Positions 46,951 through 57,324 of a DNA stretch of 64,000 nucleotides are shown in pieces. This DNA comes from Eriocheir sinensis (taxonomy: Eukaryota; Arthropoda; Malacostraca; Decapoda; Varunidae). The first letter of the stretch is position 1, and each line of letters begins with the position of its first letter. The position numbers were made by a program, and so were the translations under genes. Location: positions 9,905,863 to 9,969,862 of the forward strand of contig NC_066531.1 in NCBI RefSeq assembly GCF_024679095.1. The letters run 5' to 3'. The notes below the pieces were generated by a model. The model saw only the letters and a list, made by a program, of their open reading frames with translations, did not search any database and had not been told where the DNA came from.

Positions 46951-47450
46951 TCCCCTGCCCCAGCCACCTTTGACCCACTCTGTCCTACGTGATGACGGCT
47001 ACTTTCGACACTTTCACGTGTTCACATAGCCTAAATGCATCCTTAAACATGTAAAAACTATTGATACATGTGGGGAATGTGCTCACCTGGTCAAATATTG
47101 GAATGAAAATGAGTAGTGTGTCCCCTGCCCCAGCCACCTTTGACCCACTCTGGCCTACGTGATGACGGCTACTTTCGACCCTTTCACGTGTTCACATAGG
47201 CTTAATGCATCCTTAAACAGGTAAAAACTATTGATACATGTGGGGAGTGTGCTCACCTGGTCAAATATTGGAATGAAAGTAAGCTCTGTGTGCCCCCTGC
47301 CGCACCTACTTTTGACCTACCTTACCCTACGTGATGACGGCTACTTTCGGCCCTTTAACGTGTTCACATAGGCTAAATGCATCCTTAAACTGGTAAAAAC
47401 TATTGATACATGTGGGAAATGTGCTACCTGGTCAAATATTGAGGTAATAT
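46951..47450 (-). repeat. Right subterminal 170-bp repeats of Harbinger copy 1
   Basis: Three tandem units start at 46951, 47121 and 47291 (period 170). Each contains CCACCTTTGACCCACTC, CTACGTGATGACGGCTACTT and ATTGATACATGTGGGGA. They sit between the transposase gene start and the right TIR, where the promoter and protein-binding sites are expected. Confidence 0.88.
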
Positions 47451-47620
47451 AACAGCAGCGGCAGCGAAGGGTAGGGGGAAGAGGCGGTGTTTGTTGTCCC
47501 TTCGTCTCGTCTCTTCCCCCTTGGCGCGGCGGGACCCCTCGCGACCCAAAACAGTTTAACGGTAGAGATTTCTGGGCGTAGGGTCCCGTCGCCCGAAGGT
47601 AAGATTTGACAATCCGGCCC

Positions 47621-48832
47621 CTAGCCTCCTCGTGGATGCTGGCGTCCTGCCTCTGGATTTGAGACGCCAGTCCTCTCTATTCCGTTGCTGGTTCCGCGTC
47701 CAACGCCTTCCAGAATCAGTTCCTTGTGTGTCAATTTTGCGGGATTCCCGTTCGCCTGCATATGATGAGCGACCTAGTCTCCCTAAACTTTTTGGGTTTC
47801 GGGTAGCGTCTGCCATGACACCGTTGTCTTTCCCTCCCATTCCTATCTGCCCTTATCGAGTACCTAGGGTTGGATACTGGCAGTTCCCTGGTGTATCCGT
47901 GTGTTCTCCCACTATAGATAGTAAGAGGGATTTACCGCCATATGCGTCCCGAGCCTTATTTTTAGAGCATTTCACTGAACACTCGGACTCCATCCCTGTC
48001 TCTACTGATGGCTCTAAATTGGATGCTGGAGTTGGCTTTGGTGTTGTGTTCCCCTCCTTCTGTCGGAGAGGTAATCTTTCTTCTGTTGCTTCTGTATTTA
48101 CTGCAGAGCTGTCTGCAATAGTCCTCTCTTTACAGATTATTTTTACCCTTCCTGTGGACTCTTTTATGATTTTTAGTGATTCTCGTAGCGCTTATTCATG
48201 CCCTGGGCTCCTTTACTCCCTCTGTTAATCCCGTAGTTTTATCTGCTCTCGAGTGGCTGTATTTACTCAGCAACAGGGGATATCGCGTTGGGTTTTGTTG
48301 GGTTCCAGGACACGTTGGCGTACACGGGAACGAACGAGCTGATGGACTTGCAAGGGAGGCAGCAGCTAGAGCTGCCCCTCCTAGTGCTGTCCCATGTACA
48401 AATATGTTTCCAGAGATTCGCAAGGCAATTCTTGCCAGTTGGCAGGAGAGGTGGAATGCTCGGGGTGCGACTTCCAAAATGGGAGAGATTACCAGGACAA
48501 TGTCTCGTCCTTGGTCATACGAAAGTGTCCGTGACCGTCGCTCGCAGACAGCCTTGACCCGTCTTCGGACGGGTCATACGCGTCTAACACATAGTTACCT
48601 CATGTCCCGGGGGATGCAGCCTTATTGTGATGACTGCTTGGTTCCCCTGACTGTGCGGCACTTGCTGGTCGAGTGCCCCAGTTTGGGGGGCCTGCGAGTG
48701 CGATACCTGTCGCAGTGTCGGGGAGAAGACGGACCATTCCGCCTTTCGCTGATGCTGGGAGGGAGATGCCTTTCCCCGGGACATGAGGTAATTCTCTTTA
48801 TGGAGAAGGCTGGCCTTCTCCATGAGTTATGA
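47621..48832 (+). pseudogene. LINE-B ORF2, RNase H and C-terminal part
   Basis: Continues ORF2 after the Harbinger insertion. RNase H degrades RNA in RNA:DNA hybrids during reverse transcription. Catalytic blocks are VSTDGSKLDAGVGFGVVF (D), FTAELSAIVLSLQ (E), IFSDSRSAYS (D) and VPGHVGVHGNERADGLAREA (H, D). A frameshift near 48195 separates the third and fourth. The C-terminus has a Cys/His segment (PYCDDCLVPLTVRHLLVECP) typical of I and R1 group elements and stops at 48832. Confidence 0.9.
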
Positions 48833-49020
48833 CCGTTTTCTGTGTGATTTGTTTCGTCTCGTTTTGTTTGGCTTTGCTCTTTGTTTACTTTTTTAGGTTC
48901 CTTTTTTTAGCCCTTTTAGTTTAGTTTTTTTTCTATTTTTTTTTTAGTTTTTAACTCATTGAATGCGGCGCCATATGACCCTGGCTGTTGCGGCACCTAA
49001 TTTGATTAATTTAATCAATC

Positions 49021-49828
49021 TTTAGCTGAAAATATACACGTTAAAGTACAATATTGAAATATAGTAAAAGAAGGGGAAAAGTACGATATGAGAGGGGTAT
49101 AGGGGGTCTTTGGTTTACATTGTGGGGAAGTTGTGATTAAATGGTTGAGGGCGGGAGGAGTGGAGGTGAGGCGGAATGCAGTGCGTTTGTGCGGTAGGAG
49201 GCGGTGTGGTCTTCCGGGTGGCGCGTCAGGTGTAAAGCCCCAGGTCAACCCCAGGTCAGAAGGGGTCAGGTCGCAGTGATGGCTGGGGTGCAGGTAGAGG
49301 CGATTTCGACCCTCACTCAGCTTATGGGCTTAGCGTTGACCTGCCAATCCGTCCAGCCGGATGGGAAGAGGCTGACCGAGCGGCAGTAGGCGTGGGAACG
49401 TCTATTGTCTCTGCCTCTGGTCTGCACTGCATTGTATGTTAAGCGGAGTGCTGATTGCCCCACCCATGACTCCACCTGAGTGACGGGCCTCAACACTGCA
49501 CTGCACCTGAACCGAAGTTTCCCAGCCAGCGATGGACGGGCTGGTGTACCTGGGAGGACCTGGGGGTCCGCCGGATGGTAAAGCCGCGTCGGCGTCACAC
49601 TGACCATTTCAACTCTAGTGTCTTCACGGCACCACAAAGGCACTGCACTCACTGTCTGTCACCATTACAAAGCTTCATGCCACAAAAGTTTCTTACGGTG
49701 TTGGGGTTTTGATGAAATAGGAGAGGGGGAAGTAGGGGAAGGGGGGAGGCCAACAGGCTGGCCCCGGGCTGCTCCTTTCGGAGCGCCGTGAAACACGTCC
49801 GACCTCTGTCAGGTGTGGGCCACAAGGC

Positions 49829-49830
<2 letters not shown>
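49021..49830. other. GC-rich DNA without recognisable gene
   Basis: No family similarity on either strand and no tandem repeat. Confidence 0.4.

Positions 49831-49832
<2 letters not shown>

Positions 49833-49878
<46 letters not shown>
49833..49878. repeat. (GT)n microsatellite
   Basis: GT run of about 44 bases followed by GC/CACG alternation. Confidence 0.97.
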
Positions 49879-49883
<5 letters not shown>

Positions 49884-50226
49884 CGCACGCATGCCTACGG
49901 TTATTATAAATGACTACTGTCCCCACAAAAGTAAATAATTTTCCTTACCAGTTCTTTCCTGTTCACGTTTTAGGGTAGCGTACTTCTTTTTCACCACTGA
50001 TTTGAAATCAACATTTTTTTATTCGCTTTCTCTCTGCCTTGCTACATGCGAGAAACTGCATTGCCGGCACAAGTTATTTCATCCCATGCAGTTATTTCCT
50101 TCTCATCAGCTACTTGACGGCTGAACTTCTGCTGCAGGACAGCTTTTCTGTTCAGCCAACCCTATAACCAAAAGTGATTGTAAAATTATAATATTTCCAA
50201 CAATAAATAAATAAATAAATGTTTTT
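49879..50226. other. No recognisable feature
   Basis: Mixed composition. An AATA/AATAAATA run lies at 50200-50220. No gene was recognised. Confidence 0.4.
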
Positions 50227-50622
50227 TAATTAATTTGCTAGTTAACTCAAATGCAAACCAATATTTGTATCTTCAGAAATTAATGCATAACTAGATAAGT
50301 GAAAGATTAATACGATAGGTACTTCTACACAAAAAACTACAAGAAAATAACTTTAGGGTTACATAGGTTACTAGGATGGGTTGGGTTGGATTAGGTTAGT
50401 TTAAATAGGTCTCTCACCACGCCACATAACTATGTTATGAGTGCATAATATGAGGACTAAATTATTTTCTTGTAGGTTTTGGTGTATTATTTAAGTACGT
50501 ACCTAACGTATTAATCTTTTTCTTTATTTCATAGTTCATTAATTTCATTATTCATTACATTCTGAGAAGGATAAAAAAAATTGGTTTCCGACAAAGTTAC
50601 CTAGCAAATTAATTCGAAACAC
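50227..50622. mobile_element. Foldback element 1 (hairpin with long arms)
   Basis: Left arm 50227-50350 and right arm 50460-50622 are imperfect inverted copies: AATTAATTTGCTAG / CTAGCAAATTAATT, AAAGATTAATACG / CGTATTAATCTTTTT, CTACAAGAAAATAA / TTATTTTCTTGTAGG. The loop contains degenerate TTAGG-like sequence (GGGTTGGGTTGGATTAGGTT). It has no coding capacity, so is probably a MITE. Confidence 0.75.
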
Positions 50623-51365
50623 GAAAATCTACTAGAAAAAAATGGTTTTCTCCACCATTGTGAGACTTAAGTGCAGTTACCAGAAAAAAATGAGGTGGTG
50701 ACAGTCAGTGCCTTACACTACAATGAAACTAAAACACGAGCCACTCAACTCGCAAAGCCAATCCTTCCCATTAATGGGGTACGGGACACCTGAGGTCATC
50801 TAACTAAACCCTATGGAAAATATTCTGAAAGTTTCCCATACAGAAAGGCATAATGGTATTTATTTTATTATGTTCGTCCAACATCGCGTGAAATCGTGTT
50901 TTTTTTGTCACTCTTACCTTTTAATACTCCTATCTCCTTAACCCTGTCAACAAAATTTAACCTTTAACTCGGTCCATTTAAACCCGCGCCAGACATTTAA
51001 ATTTTTCGGGAATTATTTTTAAATGGTATAAGAACGTTTTTAACCCAGTTTTGCAAAATGCTAAATTTTGACCAAAACAGCCCCTCCCCCCAGGTGTCGC
51101 GTACCCCCTTATCAATATAATCTATCAAAACTGACTTGGGAAAGCGGTAGTAATTCTGTTGCATTTGTAGGTAATTTTAAGTGCAAATTGCTTATTTCCA
51201 AGCTCCCAACCACAAACTCTAGCTAGTTCCCTACAGAGGTCCGGAAAGCTGGGTCAGGAAGGGTGTTTCTACCTCAAAAATGTTTCTAACGGATTATTTA
51301 GGGTGTGGTGAAAGTTTGATAGCAACAATTTTAAAAAATGAAAAAAAGGAGGCGTAAAGGTATCC
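50623..51365. other. No recognisable gene
   Basis: AT-rich; no protein similarity or tandem structure. Confidence 0.4.
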
Positions 51366-51425
51366 GATCATTTCGCCCATAGTAAAAAGTCATTTCGCCC
51401 ACTCGGTGACGTCATTTCGCCCACA
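51366..51425. repeat. Triple TCATTTCGCCCA motif
   Basis: TCATTTCGCCCA occurs three times at about 51379, 51401 and 51423 minus a few bases, with spacers of about 10 bp. Confidence 0.6.
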
Positions 51426-51585
51426 TTACATGACTCGTATGTGACATATTGATCGTGATAATAGCCAGTACAGGAGTGTTTCTCTTGGGTTTTAATAACG
51501 TTTATACTACTACATGATTTGTGCATACGGTAGTTAGATAATACTTGGGGGCAAAATGGCCGTAAACTGGTGTGTATATGTTACA

Positions 51586-51957
51586 GGGAAAGTGTGAAAT
51601 CAGTCATTTCATGAAATCCTTAATGAATTTGTGAAATGGATTTTTCATTTTGCTATGTTATGGAACCTAATATACCCTAAACTACCCTAACCTAACCTAG
51701 CCTACCCTACCCTAAATTAACACTAACCTAACCTTACTTACAAAATGATTCAATGTTATGTTATCCTAATTAGGTTACCTAATGTTATGCTAAGTAAGGT
51801 TAGGTTAGTTTGGGTAGGTTAGGTAAGGTTAATTTAGAGTAGGGTAAGTTAAGCTACTTTAGGGTAGGGTAGGTTAGGATAGGTTAGGCTAGGTCTCATA
51901 ACAGGAAAATGAAAAATCCATCCAATAACTGATTTCACAGTTTCCCTGTAATATAGT
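51586..51957. mobile_element. Foldback element 2 with TTAGG-like arms
   Basis: Arms about 51582-51745 and 51785-51960 are inverted: ACAGGGAAAGTGTGAAATCA / TGATTTCACAGTTTCCCTGT and GGATTTTTCATTTT / AAAATGAAAAATCC. The inner arms are degenerate CCTAA (left) and TTAGG (right) repeats such as CCCTAACCTAACCTAG and AAGGTTAGGTTAG. The centre is near CCTAATTAGG (51767). No coding capacity. Confidence 0.8.
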
Positions 51958-51960
51958 TAA

Positions 51961-52600
51961 CTGCAAATCAGCTATAAAGTAATTGCAGGGCAGAAAATTC
52001 ATTATCGGCCGATGTGATGATAAATAAATACCTATGCAGTCTATGTACTACCCTGGAAATTATAATAAGGAATTTCGCCTAAGAACATTGTGTGACAAAG
52101 CGTCCCACCCAGTGTTCAGAGTTACAGATATTAAGTGGAGGTATGACTAATTGTTTTACACATTACCTGTATCATTGTCAGCAGGTCTTAATCTGAAAAG
52201 TTGGCTCAACGAAGGCGTTTGGTGTGCTGCTCCTCACTTGCCATGTCCACTTTTCTTTCCGCCACTTCTTACTGTTCTCAGCTGGGCAGTTCTTGCACTA
52301 CTTATTACACTAACACCTCGGGCATATAAATGCATGTATTTGTTTACGTTTACACGGTGCAATATTACTGGCTAACACTCTTAAAGGCTGATGATACACT
52401 TCTGATTGGCCAAACGAGTCAGCTGCGTTCCATTCCTGGAAAGCGGGACGGAACGGACCGATATTTACGATCGCATCATCGTGAGCTACGAGCATCCGGA
52501 CGGTCTTTTGAAAATACACCTTAGTGGTGATCGTAGCCCACGATAAAAAAAATGGCGGCTACGAGAGGGCTATAAGATCGTAGTGGCGGAAAGTTACGAT
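51961..52600. other. No recognisable gene
   Basis: Mixed sequence. 52520-52600 contains short self-complementary pieces (GATCGTAGCCCACGAT) but no known family. Confidence 0.4.
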
Positions 52601-52604
52601 CCTT

Positions 52605-52715
52605 TGAACTTTTTTTTTTTTTTGGGGGGGGGGAAGCAGCGAGTAGCGGGCTTTTTTTATTATTGTTTTCTTTTTTGTGTGCCCTTGAGCTGCCTCCTTT
52701 GTTGTAAAAAAACAA
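52605..52715 (+). mobile_element. LINE-A 3' tail
   Basis: GCAGCGAGTAGCGGGCTTTT, CCCTTGAGCTGCCTCCTTTG and TTGTAAAAAA match the 3' end of LINE-A as seen at 28942-29030 and 56270-56350. It is extremely 5'-truncated. Confidence 0.8.
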
Positions 52716-52739
52716 TAAAATAAAAAATCCAGCCCCTTG

Positions 52740-53030
52740 TCTCGAGAGAATCCCACCAGCCCGGGCTGACTCGTTAGTGTCTAAATGGTCACTCCACTCT
52801 TCGTCAATTTTCTCGTGGCTCGCAGTGCACTCGATAGATCTCCACTCTAGTTTCTCCACGACACCATTGTTGAGAGCGATCAGTGTGCCCATTATGGATA
52901 ACACTTCCACAAACACACTCCTCTTTTCAGGGAGTTCGTCTATCACTTCCCTACGTTTTTTAATTCATGCCTTGGTTGACGCAAGTTCCTCCCTCAGTCT
53001 ACCCACCATCAGGTGCAGCCCTTCCTGAGG
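52740..53030 (-). pseudogene. Unrecognised coding-like fragment
   Basis: The minus strand is open for about 70 codons: EVIDELPEKRSVFVEVLSIM, GTLIALNNGVVEKLEWRSIE, then HEKIDEEWSDHLD. An upstream stop separates GRLREELASTKA. The charged, helical composition could be a coiled-coil segment of a transposon ORF1. I do not recognise the family. Confidence 0.3.
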
Positions 53031-53955
53031 ATGATGATAGCGCTCCTCTGGGTCACACACACACACACCTTTCACTCAGAAATCTTGTTCCGTGTGGTAT
53101 GCACGAAAACAGCCAACCGCGCAGTCCTGCTTTGCATTCGTGACACATCATGATTCAAAATATTTATTAGAACAGTGGGGGGAAGGTACAGAGAGGGGGG
53201 TGGGCGTACATACAAAGATAAATATCAATATCAATACACATCCATGTACATACAAAGGGGAAAAGCGAGGGAAAAAACAGAGGTAAAGGAGGAGGTGGAA
53301 GGCAGCCGAGCGGAATCGGCACTGCTATTTTTGTTTTATAGTTTTGGAAGTAGAAGATATTAGGGAACATATAGCAAAAATAATTGGGCAGATGCGAGTA
53401 CAACGGCTTACCAGCCGTAAATACAGGTACAAATGTATACGTAGTTTACATACAGGTACAGTTATTTACATAAAAAAGAATACATAAAGTGGGTAAACTT
53501 AGCTTAGCAGGATAAAATCATGCGATATGATATGATGACGTAAGAGGGTTACAGGGGACATGTAGGGGAGTGATGATAAAAGTAAGGTCACAAGTAAAAA
53601 TACACTGAAGAACGATGAGAATGGACACGGGAATAGACATGAAAGGCGTCGGCGGGGAGACCGACGATATACACATTGGTGGTCTGGTGTGGTATGTGGT
53701 GTAGGGAGTAGGTGATTGATACTTTACATACTGGCAAAGGGGCGGGGGCGTGCGGACATATGGTAACGTGAGGACGTGAGCGCGGGTGGTTATAATGTGC
53801 ATGGGAGAGAGGGAGTGTGAGCGCCAGTCTCAGCTGAGTCTCGGGGCAGGATCAGGGTTTGCCTCCAGGGCGAGGAGACTCCGTGGGAACCACGAATGGC
53901 TCCTGCCCGGGGCTTCTCGGTGGAGGTCTCGGACGGCCTGGAACTGTTCCCAGCT
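53031..53955. other. No recognisable gene
   Basis: G-rich + strand. On the minus strand an AATAAATATTTTGAATCATG near 53150-53170 looks like a polyadenylation context and may end a transcript of the DR-1-containing element. Confidence 0.35.
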
Positions 53956-55060
53956 CTCAGCTTCCATCCGGGTCCATATGTCAGGACCCAGAAGACGAGG
54001 AAACAGAGGAGTGACATATATAACAGTGTAAACATCTCAAAGTACAAAAGAGGGGAAACAACGAGGGTAAAGGAAAACAGAGACCCAGACTCAGATACAG
54101 AAAACAGATACCCAGTAGGCGTGGTCAGAAAGTGTGAACAACCATTGAAAAAGACTGACCCGTGACGTCAGTCGTGGCGACGTGTTATGAGCCAATAATT
54201 TAACAGAAAAATCAATATGGGAGTGTCTGAAGACTGAATTACGAATAAGCAGAAGTAAAACAATACAACATAATGAGCGAGCCAATGGGTGTGACAGGAA
54301 GTATTGGCCACTGGTTATGTAGAAAATTAAGGCGTGTCAAGGATGTAAGTCCGCCTAAAGCAAAGAAAAATGTAACCTAGAAATCAGTGGTATGGGCAGA
54401 CCGAGCTTGGTTCTCGCCTCAAGCAGACCTCCTGCTCACCCAGCTGAGAATGGCTGTTGTGATCTTAATCGTGAGTAGAAATTCGAGAATCTACGGGAAA
54501 CCGACTGTATTGTCCTGGAGATTATAATGTAGGAGATGTGTAGTAGGATTGTGAGTGGTACAGGATAGTGATTATTTGGTTGCGATGTTAAGCAGAGATG
54601 GAAACCTCTGCGTGTGGTATGATTTGGTGTTTCCGTGAATTGCAGTAGATTATACTATAGGATGTGTTACTAGGATTTGGGAAGAGAGTACATAATGATT
54701 GTGATGTAAGCAGAGAGATACAAACCACTGCGTGTGGTATGATTTGGTGTTTTTATTATTGGCAACAATTGAGCACATGTTATAGTATTATGTTTAAGAC
54801 ATGTTTGTCATTTGTTGCATCCATTGCTGAATATGCCAGTGTTATGATCGTCTGAGCATAGAATATTGCGTAAGGCAATTATCTTCATTTAATCTTAAAT
54901 AAATGTATATTATATTTTTCCCTTGTCTATCCCCGAACACTAGTCTCCAATAACAACTTAAGCCGGATCACGCTACCAGGGATACGAGACGGTGAGATCA
55001 TTTATTGAGTAATTAATGAGTGATAAAAGAGTTGATTTAATACAAGAAAAGAAGGGTCCA
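53956..55060 (-). repeat. DR-1 dispersed repeat, copy 3
   Basis: Read on the minus strand it aligns with 2806-3900 and 7955-9110 end to end, from TTTGGACCCTTCTTTTCTTG (55060) through GTATCCCTGGTAGCGTGATC (54982-54963) and GACTGACGTCACGGGTCA (about 54167) to the CTCGTTGTTTCCCCTC segment (54065). It carries a partial internal duplication (GTATGATTTGGTGTTT at 54617 and 54737). It is the best preserved copy. Confidence 0.8.
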
Positions 55061-55780
55061 AAACATATAGCTACGGCCATCCGATGGAGAGGGATGTTTA
55101 GTGGAGGTATGTCAGCCTCTTCCTGGAGGGAACGCGTGGTCCTGAACTCGTCCCACCTTGCGCTGAGAGCAAATCTTAACGCCGCGTTTTGCACCTTCTG
55201 GAGCCGCCGTCGCACTTAGCCCATGTATGGGAATGGGCGGGTAAGTGATAATAGGGATCACCATGGCCTTGACTAGATGCAGTTTTATCCTGGGTTCGAG
55301 ATCCCGGAAGCGATACAACATGGTTAGCGCCGCCCTCGCCCGCGCCGCCCTCTCGGTGACATGGGGGGTGAGCCCACGCCGGGAGATCTTAAGACCGAGA
55401 AGGCGTCCCTGTGCGCGAAAGTCAAGGAGTTCGTCATCGACGATGAGCGGGGCGGGGTTTATTGACGCCAGCGGTATGACGGTAAACTTCGCCATGTTCG
55501 TTCTTATCTGCCAAGCCTTCTCGAAGGCTCCGACTCTGGTGATCTCACTTGCCGGGAGAGCATTGAGAATCTCACGAGAGCGTCCTGGGTAGGGCACCAC
55601 TTGGGACACGTCGTCCGCATACTGTACGTTTAGCCCAGTGATGGAGGTTGGGCAGTCCCTGGTGAAGACAGAGTACAGCGTTGGAGAGAGGACACTCCCC
55701 TGCGGGACGCCGGTCTCCAGAGGGAAGGCGGGGCCGACTAGGCCGCCGACCCGGATCCGTGCCGTCCTATCCATCAAGAA
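55060..55780 (-). mobile_element. LINE-G (Jockey-like), RT palm and thumb
   Basis: The minus-strand frame from 55777 is open for about 190 codons: PLETGVPQGSVLSPTLYSVF, catalytic VQYADDVSQVVPYPG (about 55620), KAWQIRTNMAKFTVIPLA, GRLLGLKISRRGLTPHVTER, VIPIITYPPIPIHGLS, and after a frame change RRRLQKVQNAALRFALSARW. It is truncated on both sides, by a piggyBac relic and by DR-1. Confidence 0.88.
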
Positions 55781-55784
55781 GTCA

Positions 55785-56640
55785 CATCATGGTGGTGCCT
55801 CTAGTCCTTTTTTGTTGTCTTTTCTTGGTGTGACGGGACACCATACAGATCAGTCTCTGTTTTCCCCCTCGAATAGTGTCTGTATAAACAGGATAGTGGG
55901 GAGTGTTTACAAGACCCATGTCAATTCGTTGGGGCTAATTAAGGTGCGTTTCGGGGGGGCATGTGGCCTTTCAGTTGGTGGGGAGTATTTTTGCAAAAGC
56001 TGTGTGGCTACACTATACTGGGACTCTCTCACTTTTGGCCTTTTGTTTGGGTCAATGCTGTTTAGCACCAGCCACATATTGTAAGCATTTATAATTGTTA
56101 TATCAATCATGTGAAAAAAATAGTTTCTTATACCATTTGACTGATTTTCTGAGGCACTCCGTCCCACTCAATTGGGAGTCACATTTGTCGACTAGTCTTA
56201 TATTTTGTGTTTAGTCAACGACCATCTCTTTGATTTTTGACCTCTCTTTTGGCCACCTCTTATGATTCCTTTTTAGGCGCAGCGAGTAGAGGGCTTTTTT
56301 TTTATAGTTTCTTTTTTTGTGCCCTTGAGCTGCCTCCTTTGTTGTAAAAAAAAAAATTGTTTTATTGGCCTGTTCGTGCGATGGTCTTTCTTCCCTGTCG
56401 TCACAGTCACGTCACGGTGTACGGTGGACAGAAGGTGGACTGGTCTTTTGTCGTTGTACTTGAGAGCAAGGAATTTTCCAGACTTCTCTGACTGTACATA
56501 TCTGTCTTTCGTCTTTCGTTTCTTTCGTCTCGCGGAGTGAGAGCCCATTTTAGGGCCCACCGTACCACAGCCACGACTCGTGAAAGCCCAGAGAATGGTC
56601 CGTCGACGTCCTCGGGTTAACATGCCCACAACCTCCCTCT
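55785..56640 (-). pseudogene. Second piggyBac transposase relic
   Basis: On the minus strand, 56629-56355 reads GCGTVGPKMGSHSARRKKRK and FLALKYNDKRPVHLLSTVHR, DVTVTTGKKDHRTNRPIK, the piggyBac core between the second and third catalytic Asp. A LINE-A tail interrupts. 56210-55905 continues with the third Asp region (RLVDKCDSQ), SVKWYKKLFF, and after a frameshift HMIDITIINAYNMWLVLN. The N-terminal half and the Cys-rich end are missing. It is a different lineage from the copy at 53-2262. Confidence 0.75.
56243..56356 (+). mobile_element. LINE-A 3' tail inserted in the piggyBac relic
   Basis: GGCCACCTCTTATGATTCCT, GCAGCGAGTAGAGGGC, GCCCTTGAGCTGCCTCCTTT and a poly-A-containing end match the LINE-A 3' terminus. 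It separates two adjoining piggyBac segments. Confidence 0.85.
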
Positions 56641-56960
56641 TCCTATTCCTATCGACCCTCCCGAAGTTGTTTATTTATTAATTTATATATTATTTACTTG
56701 CATTTCTTTTACGTATACTTACCCTATATTATTCCTGAATCCCCGCCCTATTCCCACCCTTATCCCTTTCCGACAGTACAGTATGTCCATACTTTTTAAA
56801 GATACGGGAAGTACTTACAAAAACACAGTAGGATATTAGTGTTGTATGAGTTTTTAATGAGAAATAGTTAATAAGGCGATGCTTTAGCTTGATAGTGTTG
56901 CAAAGTGTAGACTTAATAGGTATTCAGTAAGACATTATTAAGCTTATCAAGTTCTTATTG
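56641..56960. other. No recognisable gene
   Basis: AT-rich; probably intron or remnant of the Myb-like element to its right. Confidence 0.35.
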
Positions 56961-56962
56961 TT

Positions 56963-57192
56963 CACAGAGTTAAGAAGGCTAACAGCACGTACATCAGGCA
57001 GTGCTATAAAACCGGTGGTGGGCCTCCTCCTACTCAACCAAAACCAGATGAGCTGACTCTTATGGCCGAGTCAGTTATGGATAGCGATCTTCAACCAGCC
57101 CAAGAACAACTATACACAGAGGATATAAATTGCGGCATTAATCTCTTAACTGTCAGCACTATCAATGTAGATGATGCTCTTGCATTGACATG
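56963..57192 (+). pseudogene. Harbinger-type Myb partner, exon-like relic
   Basis: After a splice-acceptor-like TTATTGTTCACAG the + strand reads VKKANSTYIRQCYKTGGGPP, PTQPKPDELTLMAESVMDSD. KTGGGPPP corresponds to RTGGGTPPK of the Harbinger copy 1 exon 2. The frame runs to a TGA near 57195. No adjoining exons were found. Confidence 0.5.
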
Positions 57193-57324
57193 CTGAAGGA
57201 GGTAAGAATATTTATTGGTAGTTTGGCCTACTCCAAATTAGGCTAGGTCAGGTAAAGTTTGACTAATTCTATAAGAAAAGTAGACAATTCTTCATAAGAG
57301 CTCCGTTTGGAGAAGTACATCGGT

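Larger units (their letters stand above)
40945..47620. mobile_element. PIF/Harbinger DNA transposon, copy 1 (6,676 bp)
   Basis: Ends: left GGGCCCGGATTGTCAAATCT, right (reverse complement) GGGCCGGATTGTCAAATCT, so imperfect TIRs of about 25 bp. CTA flanks both ends (40942-40944 and 47621-47623). Removing the element and one CTA rejoins LINE-B ORF2 in frame (SSIPSLLVDAG), which fixes the boundaries. It carries two convergent spliced genes: a Myb/SANT-like gene on + and a DDE nuclease gene on -. Subterminal direct repeats lie at both ends. A 3-bp duplication and two proteins are the hallmarks of PIF/Harbinger. Confidence 0.93.
34996..49020 (+). mobile_element. LINE-B, I-superfamily element, full span with nested insertions
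   Basis: Near full-length LINE: GC-rich 5' UTR (34996-35571), ORF1, ORF2 with endonuclease, RT and RNase H, and a T-rich 3' UTR (48836-49020) ending near TTTGATTAATTTAATCAATC. Total own length is about 6.2 kb once the two inserts (36819-37941 and 40945-47620) are removed. The order EN-RT-RNase H plus CCHC knuckles in ORF1 fits the I superfamily. Each ORF carries a handful of frameshifts and stops, so the copy is dead but fairly young. Confidence 0.88.

Noticed and set aside
48196..48823. Minus-strand frames opposite the LINE-B RNase H domain
   Set aside because: Antisense shadows; the + strand has the full RNase H motif set.
51660..51900. Interstitial telomere or telomere fusion
   Set aside because: The CCTAA/TTAGG matches are degenerate and lie within the arms of a longer hairpin whose outer arms are unrelated to telomeres.
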